Assembly: GCA_937891135.1 (NCBI GenBank)
Contig: CALAFB010000066.1
Location: forward strand, 1-5,079
From: an uncultured Elusimicrobium sp.
Lineage (GTDB): Bacteria > Elusimicrobiota > Elusimicrobia > Elusimicrobiales > Elusimicrobiaceae
DNA length: 5,079 bases
Reading direction: 5' to 3'
A program made the position numbers and the translations under genes. Each line of letters starts with the position of its first letter. Within the stretch, counting starts at the first letter, position 1. The notes beneath the pieces were generated by a model. The model was not told the origin of the DNA. It worked only from the letters and a program-made list of their open reading frames with translations, and searched no databases. Shown one piece after another: positions 1-4,391 of the stretch.

Positions 1-5
1 CCATA

Positions 6-29
6 TAACATATAATATATTATGTGTTA
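6..29. repeat. AT-rich 24-bp near-perfect palindrome
   Basis: Positions 6-17 and 18-29 are reverse complements in 11 of 12 pairs (the exception is T11 against G24). The half-site reads TAACATATAATA. It could be a regulator site or the edge of an AT-rich element cut by the window start. AT-rich palindromes arise easily by chance, so the call is tentative. Confidence 0.3.
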
Positions 30-192
30 AATAAAAGTCAATAGTTCCTTTCTTTCCACAAAAGGCAGGGGAATTTTCTACATCCTAGCGGGTAAGTCCT
101 ACCTTTCCCCCTCTTGCCTGCTTTATGTACCTTACAGGTCCTATGAATTTGTAGCGCATGTGGATTATCCCCCCTTACGGGATATGCCACCA

Positions 193-226
193 CCCGGACC
201 GGGCCGGACCCCACGACACAGGGGAA
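193..226 (+). repeat. GC-rich intergenic repeat, copy 1 (upstream of the ATPase gene)
   Basis: Contains CCCGGACCGGGCC at 193-205, identical to 1639-1651, and ends with ACAGGGGAA at 218-226, identical to 1669-1677. The bases between the two blocks differ in sequence and length. CCCC (209-212) and GGGG (221-224) can form a small stem. The two copies lie in the same orientation on either side of the ATPase gene. Confidence 0.45.
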
Positions 227-245
227 ATATGCTAAATTCGTCCAC

Positions 246-270
246 AAAAGTGTGATTATAATACACTTTT
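246..270. repeat. Inverted repeat AAAAGTGT / ACACTTTT ahead of promoter
   Basis: Perfect 8-bp arms at 246-253 and 263-270 flank a nine-base AT-rich centre. The core AAAGTGT recurs in direct orientation at 280-286, touching the -35 box of the promoter at 286-314. This could be an operator for the ATPase gene, or a weak bidirectional terminator because the right arm ends in TTTT. The sequence alone does not decide. Confidence 0.4.
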
Positions 271-285
271 CCGTCCGTCAAAGTG

Positions 286-314
286 TTGCATAGCCTAAAT
301 TATATTGCTATAAT
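286..314 (+). promoter_or_regulatory. Sigma-70-type extended -10 promoter for the ATPase gene
   Basis: -35 TTGCAT (286-291), 17-base spacer, -10 TATAAT (309-314) preceded by TGC, giving an extended -10 element. The predicted start of transcription near 320 leaves a leader of about 16 bases that just includes the Shine-Dalgarno GGGAGG (324-329). This places the GTG at 283 upstream of the transcript and supports ATG 337 as the true start. The arrangement is nearly identical to the promoter at 3179-3207. Confidence 0.7.
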
Positions 315-336
315 AAGCCAAACGGGAGGTATGGCT

Positions 337-1635
337 ATGTATAGAAATGCACTTGAACAACTTAAACTATGGAAAGCACGCCCTAATCGTAAGCCTTTAA
401 TCTTGCAAGGGGCCCGACAAGTAGGCAAAACGTGGCTAATGCAGGAGTTTGGCAAGTTAGAGTTTCAACGCACGTTTATTATCAATTTTGAGGATGACGC
501 ACACGCACGGGGAGTGTTTGAAGAAGATTTAGATGTACACCGTATTATGAAAGCCCTTTCTATTAAAGCAGGGTATCAAATAACCCCTGATACGCTCCTT
601 GTACTGGATGAAATACAAGCCTGTCCACAAGCACTAACCAGCCTGAAATACTTTTGTGAGAAACTGCCACAGCAACCCGTATTAGCGGCAGGCAGTTTAC
701 TGGGGATATTTATACATCAGCGTACTTCTTTCCCGGTGGGTAAAGTAGAGTTTTTACACCTATACCCGTTATCATTTATGGAGTTCTTGCAGGCGGTGGG
801 GGAAAAATCACTATATGAATTACTTTTACAACGGGATTTCAAAACGATTAAGGCTTTTGCGTATAAGTACACGGACCTATTAAAACAGTATTTTTATGTA
901 GGGGGTATGCCCGCCGCAGTAGCAGAATTTGCCCGGACGAATGATTATCAACGTGTACGCCAGTTACAAAAAGAGTTATTGCAAACGTACGAGGGGGACT
1001 TTTCCAAATATCCGCCCTCTACCGTTTCCCAGCGTATCCGGGAAGTGTGGCACTCTATCCCCTCGCAACTTACCAAAGAAAACAAGAAGTTTATATACGG
1101 TGTTATACGCGACGGAGCCCGAGCCAAAGAGTATGAAACTGCTATAGAATGGCTACAGGATAGCGGCCTGATTTACAAAGTGCACCGTGTTACTAAACCA
1201 TATATGCCGTTAAGTGCTTACCAAGAACTGAATATATTTAAGATATTCATAGCCGATGTAGGGTTACTGGGAGCGTTGAGCGAACTAAACGCAAACACAG
1301 TTATTGACGGAAGCAGTATATTTACCGAGTTTAAGGGAGCACTTACCGAACAATACGTACTACAGCAACTAAAGGGGATGACGGATGTTTTCCCTTACTA
1401 TTGGACAAGTGGGGAACGGGCCGAAATTGACTTTGTAACACAGTATGAAAACCAAATTATACCGATAGAAGCCAAAGCAAATACCAACTTACGGGCAAAG
1501 AGTTTAAAGTCCTATTGCGACCAGTACAAACCCGAAATAGCCATACGCTTTTCTCTGGCTGATTACAAGCAAACAGGCAACCTGTACGACATCCCGCTGT
1601 ATATGGTGGAGTTATTCCGGCAGATTATTAAGTAA
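337..1635 (+). CDS. AAA-family ATPase with C-terminal DUF4143 domain
   Basis: The 432-residue product has the layout of the widespread AAA_14/DUF4143 ATPases, whose cellular role is not firmly known; a cytoplasmic location is likely. A Walker A motif, GARQVGKT, lies at residues 25-32 and a Walker B, LLVLDE, at 87-92, followed by a sensor-like AAGSLLG near 117-123. The C-terminal part carries a restriction-endonuclease-like signature: AEID with Asp about 365, then IEAK with Glu about 378 and Lys about 380, the spacing of a PD-(D/E)xK core. The length is normal for the family and nothing is visibly broken. ATG 337 is chosen because GGGAGG (324-329) sits seven bases before it; ATG 331 is too close to that site and GTG 283 precedes the predicted transcript start. 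The gene has its own promoter and is flanked by two copies of a GC-rich repeat, which hints at a self-contained unit. Family assignment is firm; function is open. Confidence 0.92.
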   Translation: MYRNALEQLKLWKARPNRKPLILQGARQVGKTWLMQEFGKLEFQRTFIINFEDDAHARGVFEEDLDVHRIMKALSIKAGYQITPDTLLVLDEIQACPQALTSLKYFCEKLPQQPVLAAGSLLGIFIHQRTSFPVGKVEFLHLYPLSFMEFLQAVGEKSLYELLLQRDFKTIKAFAYKYTDLLKQYFYVGGMPAAVAEFARTNDYQRVRQLQKELLQTYEGDFSKYPPSTVSQRIREVWHSIPSQLTKENKKFIYGVIRDGARAKEYETAIEWLQDSGLIYKVHRVTKPYMPLSAYQELNIFKIFIADVGLLGALSELNANTVIDGSSIFTEFKGALTEQYVLQQLKGMTDVFPYYWTSGERAEIDFVTQYENQIIPIEAKANTNLRAKSLKSYCDQYKPEIAIRFSLADYKQTGNLYDIPLYMVELFRQIIK

Positions 1636-1636
1636 T

Positions 1637-1677
1637 GGCCCGGACCGGGCCCAATCCGGCCTAGTTATACAGGGGAA
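1637..1677 (+). repeat. GC-rich intergenic repeat, copy 2 (downstream of the ATPase gene)
   Basis: Begins one base after the ATPase stop codon. GGCCC (1637-1641) and GGGCC (1647-1651) form a five-base-pair hairpin around GGACC. The 13 bases 1639-1651 equal 193-205, and ACAGGGGAA at 1669-1677 equals 218-226. There is no U-tract after the hairpin, so it is a poor intrinsic terminator. It may be an interspersed repeat or a boundary of a gene unit. Confidence 0.45.
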
Positions 1678-1713
1678 TACCCTATTAAGCGGTGTTACAG
1701 CCGGAAAATATAG

Positions 1714-1719
1714 TATAAT
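1714..1719 (+). promoter_or_regulatory. Possible -10 box for the RDD gene
   Basis: A perfect TATAAT lies 65 bases before the RDD start codon. The best -35 candidate, TTACAG (1695-1700), is only 13 bases upstream, too close, and there is no TGn extension. The gene could instead be read through from the ATPase gene, since no good terminator separates them. Confidence 0.35.
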
Positions 1720-1784
1720 GAAACTTACTGGGCTACCGCCTGTGGCATTCTGTGAGGAATTTGTAAAATTAGGATGAAAAATAT

Positions 1785-2768
1785 ATGAATACAATCTATC
1801 CGTATGCAGGTTTTTGGAAACGTGCGTTTGCGTTTCTGATTGATGGGATTATCCTTTCTATCCCTATGGCCTTATTTGGCTTTTTAGTAATAGGAAGCCA
1901 AGTAATGTCTATCGTAAAATTAGCCAGTAGTGCTATGGAACCCTCCCCCGATATGTTACTGCCGGTATTTGGAAAATGGATGCTTGGAATAATAGCAGTA
2001 TGGGTATTTAATGTGATACTATTATGGCTCTACCACGCCATTATGGAAAGCGGTAAACACCAAGCTACTTTTGGGAAAATGGCCCTGGGCATTAAAGTAG
2101 TAGGCGCCAACGGACAACGCATTAGTTTTGCCCGTGCTACAGGCCGCACTTTTGGCAAATTTATTTCCCACATGATATTATATTTTGGTGATTATATGGC
2201 TGGGTTTACCAAACATCGCCAAGCATTGCATGATTTAATGGCTACTACTTATGTGGTAGATAAAAATTATCAAGAAGGTCAAGAATTACCATCCTTACGC
2301 TTTAGCACGGGAGGCCTAATCGCTAGTATTTTAGTGGCCTTAGCCCCGGTTGTATTGTATATCGGCTCTATTGTACTGGCTATGACCTTAGCCATTTCAG
2401 ACTTGAAAGGCGATTCAGATATGCAAGACTTATGGAAAGAATTATCCAAAACAACTGCCCAGGACCCAGAACTTGCCACGTTGCTCAATGACTCCAAACG
2501 CGATCTGTATTTATCTTCCGCACAAGTGGAAATTAACCGTTTAGTACGCTCCCACACAATACTAAATGCTCCTCTAGAAAAAGAAGGGATTACATACTCA
2601 CAATCGTTAGAAGGATATAAAGCCGGATTTAAAGACCCAAACGGCAACGAATATGAGGTACTCCAACGACCCGGCGATACGTTGATTTGCTGTTTAAAAG
2701 GCCCCGGTGGAAAATGTAGTGATAGCAAATACTTATACAAACCTTGTGATGCACCAGACGAAGATTAA
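1785..2768 (+). CDS. RDD-family integral membrane protein with extended C-terminal tail
   Basis: The 327-residue product starts with a recognisable RDD domain: YAGFWKRAFAFLID near residues 7-20 with the family Arg (13) and Asp (20), first membrane helix about 17-38, second about 62-84, then TFGKMALGIKVV (95-106), and a third weakly hydrophobic segment near 124-140 followed by KHRQALHD (143-150). RDD proteins are membrane proteins of mostly unknown function; some have been linked to ion transport. After the domain a strong fourth helix, about 175-203, leads into a soluble, charged tail of about 120 residues with four cysteines (302, 303, 311, 321). This tail is unusual and I do not recognise it; the paired cysteines could form disulfides if the tail is outside the cytoplasm. 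The start at ATG 1785 follows AGGA (1771-1774) by ten bases. Domain call is firm; topology and role are inferred. Confidence 0.88.
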   Translation: MNTIYPYAGFWKRAFAFLIDGIILSIPMALFGFLVIGSQVMSIVKLASSAMEPSPDMLLPVFGKWMLGIIAVWVFNVILLWLYHAIMESGKHQATFGKMALGIKVVGANGQRISFARATGRTFGKFISHMILYFGDYMAGFTKHRQALHDLMATTYVVDKNYQEGQELPSLRFSTGGLIASILVALAPVVLYIGSIVLAMTLAISDLKGDSDMQDLWKELSKTTAQDPELATLLNDSKRDLYLSSAQVEINRLVRSHTILNAPLEKEGITYSQSLEGYKAGFKDPNGNEYEVLQRPGDTLICCLKGPGGKCSDSKYLYKPCDAPDED

Positions 2769-2796
2769 AAACCTAAACCCAACAAGATAGGATTTC

Positions 2797-2850
2797 CTCT
2801 ACACACTATGTGTAATATACACATACTACACAATATACGCATATTACACA
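2797..2850. repeat. 18-bp tandem repeat with nested inverted repeats
   Basis: Two adjacent 18-base units, 2815-2832 and 2833-2850, match at 16 of 18 positions; the consensus is ATATAC(A/G)CATA(C/T)TACACA. A partial, diverged unit precedes them at 2797-2814. Inverted pairs are nested in it: TACACA/TGTGTA (2800-2805 and 2809-2814) and TGTGTAATAT/ATATTACACA (2809-2818 and 2841-2850, perfect 10 bp). The layout resembles a cluster of binding sites for a dimeric protein, or slipped-strand repeat expansion. It lies about 30 bases after the RDD stop. Confidence 0.55.
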
Positions 2851-2872
2851 CAAAAGTAACATGAAAACGGAC

Positions 2873-2902
2873 TTTTGCGGGGGGAAGCCCCGACGAGCAA
2901 AA
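2873..2902 (+). repeat. TTGC...GACGA...GCAA hairpin element, copy 1
   Basis: TTTTGC (2873-2878) pairs with GCAAAA (2897-2902), and inside it GGGG pairs with CCCC (2888-2891). A five-base bulge, GACGA (2892-2896), lies on the 3' side. The same outline, with GACGAGCAA identical, recurs at 4034-4060 after the lipoprotein gene. It may be a small dispersed structured repeat. Confidence 0.45.
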
Positions 2903-2931
2903 TCCTCTAACTATATTAAATATATGAAACT

Positions 2932-2958
2932 CTCCGGGCTTACGCCCGGAGTTTCTTT
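2932..2958 (+). terminator. Intrinsic transcription terminator after the RDD gene
   Basis: CTCCGGGC (2932-2939) and GCCCGGAG (2944-2951) form a perfect eight-base-pair stem with a TTAC tetraloop, followed by TTTCTTT. GAAA just upstream and TTTC just downstream can lengthen the stem. It is about 165 bases past the RDD stop, so the transcript would include the tandem repeat and the GACGA hairpin. On the minus strand the hairpin is followed by a less regular T-rich run. Confidence 0.75.
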
Positions 2959-2964
2959 CATTTC

Positions 2965-3038
2965 AAAATCTCAGCTTCGCTTGATTTTGCCCAGCGCACA
3001 ACTTATAAGAAAACTCCGTTTCCTTGCGCTGGGATTTT
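2965..3038. repeat. Overlapping, mutually exclusive inverted repeats
   Basis: CCCAGCGCA (2990-2998) and TGCGCTGGG (3025-3033) are perfect nine-base arms 26 bases apart. Just upstream AAAATC (2965-2970) pairs with GATTTT (2983-2988), with an inner AGC/GCT stem. An identical GATTTT at 3033-3038 offers the same AAAATC a second partner, so two folds compete. It may be a second terminator-like structure or a dispersed repeat; no role can be assigned. Confidence 0.45.
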
Positions 3039-3178
3039 CATTCATCCCCGGGTAGCCTGGGGTATTCTGTAAGGCTGTCAATAACTTCTAAAACTTCCAC
3101 ATTTGCGGCATACTTTTTTATCATACCGAACTCCAAAAATAATATTAAATCATTTCTAAGACGGTATTACCAACAATT

Positions 3179-3207
3179 TTGCATATTAGGCCCTTTTTTG
3201 CTATACT
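3179..3207 (+). promoter_or_regulatory. Sigma-70-type extended -10 promoter for the lipoprotein gene
   Basis: -35 TTGCAT (3179-3184), 17-base spacer, -10 TATACT (3202-3207) preceded by TGC. The -35 and the spacing are the same as at 286-314, and both share TTGCTATA over the -10. Transcription would start near 3214, leaving a leader of about 47 bases before ATG 3261. Confidence 0.65.
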
Positions 3208-3230
3208 ATGGTGGAACAATTAGGCCTAAT
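3185..3230. promoter_or_regulatory. Candidate operator: repeated ATTAGGCC around the lipoprotein promoter
   Basis: ATTAGGCC occurs at 3185-3192, immediately after the -35 box, and at 3219-3226, just past the predicted transcription start. The second copy is part of a perfect 12-bp palindrome, ATTAGGCCTAAT (3219-3230). The 34-base separation is about three helical turns. A dimeric repressor could bind here, but none is encoded in the window. Confidence 0.35.
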
Positions 3231-3260
3231 GGGCAAAAATTACATAAACATGGAGAAACA

Positions 3261-3986
3261 ATGAGGAAACATTTATATACAATCATAAGTATAGTTGGTT
3301 TGTCTTTGATATTAACTGGTTGTCAAAAAAGTAACGATGCAACAAACACTTCTTCTCTTGCTCGAGTACAAAAATATACGAAAATCATACAACTAGATCC
3401 TCAAAATGCAAGAGCCTACATAGAACTGGCCCGAACTTACAATGAAATAGGGGAAAAAGAAACACAAAAAGAAGCCAAAAACCTTGCAGAAAAAGCACTT
3501 TCTTTACCGTTGACAGATATTGAAAAGAGCGATGCTCTCTTAGAAAAAGCTGCTGCAAGTTCAGGGAAAAATAATATTTTACCTGATATCCGGCAAGCCA
3601 TCTCTTTAAATCCAAACAATAAAGCGCGCGCGTATCAAATAACAGGGGCTTGGTTCTGGAGGAAAAACCAAAGCAAACAGGCGTTAGAATCTTTGGACGT
3701 TGCTCTTTCCATAGATCCTCAAAACGGGGAAGCTTATTATTGGCGAGGCCGGGCCTATCACTCGCTGAAAAATTATCAAAAAGCGTTAGAAGATTATGAC
3801 AAAGCTCTTCAATACACACAATCAGAGGACCTAAAGGCTTGGGTCTATTCAATGCGCTGCACAATTCTTTCTGTAAATATGAAACAATGGAATCAATCTA
3901 TTGAAGAAGAATGTACGAAGGGGCAAGAAATGCTCCTAAAGCAAGCAGACCAGTATGAATCTTTATTAAAAAGCCTAAGTAATTAG
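3261..3986 (+). CDS. TPR-repeat lipoprotein
   Basis: The 241-residue product has a lipoprotein signal peptide: positive n-region MRKH, a hydrophobic core (about 6-17) and the lipobox LTGC with lipidated Cys 21. Gln follows the cysteine, so outer-membrane sorting is plausible if the cell is diderm. The mature part carries tetratricopeptide repeats, seen as KYTKIIQLDPQNARAYIELA near 38-57, ALSIDPQNGEAYYWRGRAY near 148-166, and QKALEDYDKALQY near 173-185, with a further degenerate helical pair either side. TPR domains are protein-binding scaffolds; the partner is unknown, and proteins of this shape often serve in envelope assembly. ATG 3261 is chosen because it opens the signal peptide and follows GGAG (3252-3255) by five bases; the frame is open back to 3024 but that part crosses the promoter. 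It is a single transcription unit ending in TAG. Confidence 0.87.
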   Translation: MRKHLYTIISIVGLSLILTGCQKSNDATNTSSLARVQKYTKIIQLDPQNARAYIELARTYNEIGEKETQKEAKNLAEKALSLPLTDIEKSDALLEKAAASSGKNNILPDIRQAISLNPNNKARAYQITGAWFWRKNQSKQALESLDVALSIDPQNGEAYYWRGRAYHSLKNYQKALEDYDKALQYTQSEDLKAWVYSMRCTILSVNMKQWNQSIEEECTKGQEMLLKQADQYESLLKSLSN

Positions 3987-4033
3987 TAGGTCACGCACTG
4001 CCTGACAACAAGCAAAGCCTTGCAAAAATAATA

Positions 4034-4060
4034 GTTGCGTGGTAGGGCCTGACGAGCAAC
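4034..4060 (+). repeat. TTGC...GACGA...GCAA hairpin element, copy 2
   Basis: GTTGC (4034-4038) pairs with GCAAC (4056-4060), with the bulge GACGA at 4051-4055, as in 2873-2902. Aligned with one gap, the two copies agree at about 22 of 29 positions, GACGAGCAA being identical. The inner stem is weaker here. GCCTGAC in it (4047-4053) also occurs at 4000-4006. Confidence 0.4.
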
Positions 4061-4063
4061 ATA

Positions 4064-4081
4064 TAACGTAAATAAACGTTA
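4064..4081. repeat. Short inverted repeat TAACGT / ACGTTA
   Basis: Perfect six-base arms at 4064-4069 and 4076-4081 with a six-base A-rich loop. Too short to assign a role; it might be a regulator site. Confidence 0.3.
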
Positions 4082-4138
4082 CAATACTAAAATAGAAACA
4101 GATATATGTTGCAAGGAGAATAACAAAAACAGGAAAAT

Positions 4139-4167
4139 TTGAATAATGTAGAACATTAAAAGATTAT
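4139..4167 (+). promoter_or_regulatory. Weak candidate promoter before the structured leader
   Basis: TTGAAT (4139-4144), 17-base spacer, GATTAT (4162-4167). It would start transcription near 4174, exactly where the structured sequence begins. The -10 is only four of six consensus bases and has no TGn extension. It also overlaps GATTA (4162-4166), which may instead be the left arm of a closing stem; both readings cannot hold. Confidence 0.28.
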
Positions 4168-4372
4168 TTGTTGGAAGCGTGGGTTTGGCCTACGCTGTGC
4201 TGGGCGAAGGTAACACTTCGTAAGGCACATACCTATCCTACGAATAGTCGTTTGCCTCTCTTTACACTCATCCCCTAACCGGGGATGGGTGGGCGACGAT
4301 TATTACACGGGTTATAGGTATGGCTCAAGTAAAGTCGTCGCTTTTTGTCGGCTAAACTTGACGGAACTAATC
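4162..4372 (+). ncRNA. Candidate structured leader RNA or ncRNA upstream of the pilin
   Basis: Helices read off by eye: A, 4176-4183 with 4189-4196 (8 bp, one G-U); B, 4197-4201 with 4224-4228, topped by CGAAG/CTTCG (4205-4209, 4216-4220); C, 4229-4236 with 4314-4321 (8 bp), enclosing D, 4243-4256 with 4292-4304 (8 bp, then five more pairs around one bulged T) and E, 4266-4275 with 4281-4290 (10 bp); F, 4325-4330 with 4356-4361 plus 4333-4337 with 4349-4353. A, B and C abut without a linker base, and only three bases separate C from F. GATTA (4162-4166) and GTT (4170-4172) can pair with TAATC (4368-4372) and AAC (4365-4367) to close the junction. The Shine-Dalgarno GGAGG starts nine bases later, suggesting a cis-regulatory leader. 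I see no GEMM (cyclic di-GMP) riboswitch core or other known class. Fold is strongly suggested; function is inferred. Confidence 0.5.
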
Positions 4373-4380
4373 ATAAAAAT

Positions 4381-4385
4381 GGAGG
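4381..4385 (+). promoter_or_regulatory. Ribosome binding site of the pilin gene
   Basis: GGAGG six bases before ATG 4392 and nine before ATG 4395; either start keeps the prepilin leader. It shows that the intact initiation site belongs to the conserved N-terminus, upstream of the nonsense codon. Confidence 0.7.
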
Positions 4386-4391
4386 CAGGAT

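Larger units (their letters stand above)
1..282. other. Non-coding, hairpin-rich intergenic region
   Basis: I see no convincing gene here. The sequence folds into several local hairpins: AGGCA plus GGGGAA (63-73) against TTCCCC and TGCCT (105-119, four-base bulge); ACCT/AGGT (129-139); and a hairpin at 160-190 with GTGG/CCAC and TATCCC/GGGATA separated by a 2x2 internal loop. A GC-rich repeat copy lies at 193-226 and an inverted repeat at 246-270. The motif CAGGGGAA occurs at 66-73 and 219-226, and again at 1670-1677 after the next gene. A 69-codon open frame on the minus strand (38-247) is rejected as a product of this GC-rich hairpin sequence. What lies further upstream is unknown. Confidence 0.55.
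2769..3260. other. Intergenic region without a gene; repeats, terminator and promoter
   Basis: No credible gene is present. In order, the region holds an 18-bp tandem repeat (2815-2850) with inverted repeats, a GACGA-bulged hairpin (2873-2902), a strong intrinsic terminator (2932-2958), overlapping inverted repeats (2965-3038), and the promoter of the lipoprotein gene (3179-3207) with a palindrome just downstream. The open frames over 2861-3055 and 3024-3260 pass through these inverted repeats and have no protein character. Confidence 0.6.
3987..4391. other. Intergenic region without a gene; hairpin element and structured leader
   Basis: No credible protein gene is visible. It holds the second GACGA hairpin (4034-4060), a short inverted repeat (4064-4081), an isolated AAGGAG (4113-4118) with no start codon after it, and the dense RNA-like fold at about 4162-4372. 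CACGCA (3992-3997) can also pair with TGCGTG (4037-4042), competing with the hairpin element. No clean intrinsic terminator follows the lipoprotein gene. Confidence 0.55.

Noticed and set aside
38..247. 69-codon open frame on the minus strand
   Set aside because: No recognisable domain, rich in residues from GC-rich repeats, and it covers several hairpins and repeat copy 1.
283..336. Upstream GTG start (and ATG 331) for the ATPase
   Set aside because: GTG 283 lies before the predicted transcript start and ATG 331 is one base from the Shine-Dalgarno; ATG 337 has ideal spacing and matches where the family begins.
929..1147. 72-codon open frame within the ATPase gene
   Set aside because: Alternative-frame reading of a clearly coding region; no domain character.
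1612..1794. 60-codon open frame on the minus strand
   Set aside because: Overlaps the ATPase end, repeat copy 2 and the RDD start; no domain or ribosome site.
2279..2740. 153-codon open frame antisense to the RDD gene
   Set aside because: Shadow of the RDD coding frame; lacks recognisable features.
2797..2850. CRISPR array
   Set aside because: Units are directly adjacent with no spacers and no cas gene is present.
2861..3055. 64-codon open frame in the intergenic region
   Set aside because: Runs through the GACGA hairpin, the terminator and inverted repeats; its residues are explained by those structures.
1738..3074. Similar 20-mers at 1738-1757 and 3055-3074 (17 of 20 identical) flanking the RDD gene
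   Set aside because: A match of this size between two places in about 5 kb is near chance expectation, and the similarity does not extend outward.
3024..3260. Upstream extension of the lipoprotein frame
   Set aside because: Would put about 79 residues before a clear lipoprotein signal peptide and crosses a good promoter.
3385..3864. 159-codon and 60-codon open frames antisense to the TPR gene
   Set aside because: Shadows of the coding strand, without domain character.
4168..4278. Small open frame from TTG 4168 (LLEAWVWP...) through the leader
   Set aside because: No ribosome site at proper distance, no recognisable domain, and the bases are accounted for by paired helices.
4174..4391. Cyclic di-GMP (GEMM) riboswitch ahead of the pilin
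   Set aside because: This class is known upstream of pilin genes, but I cannot find its conserved core sequence in the leader.
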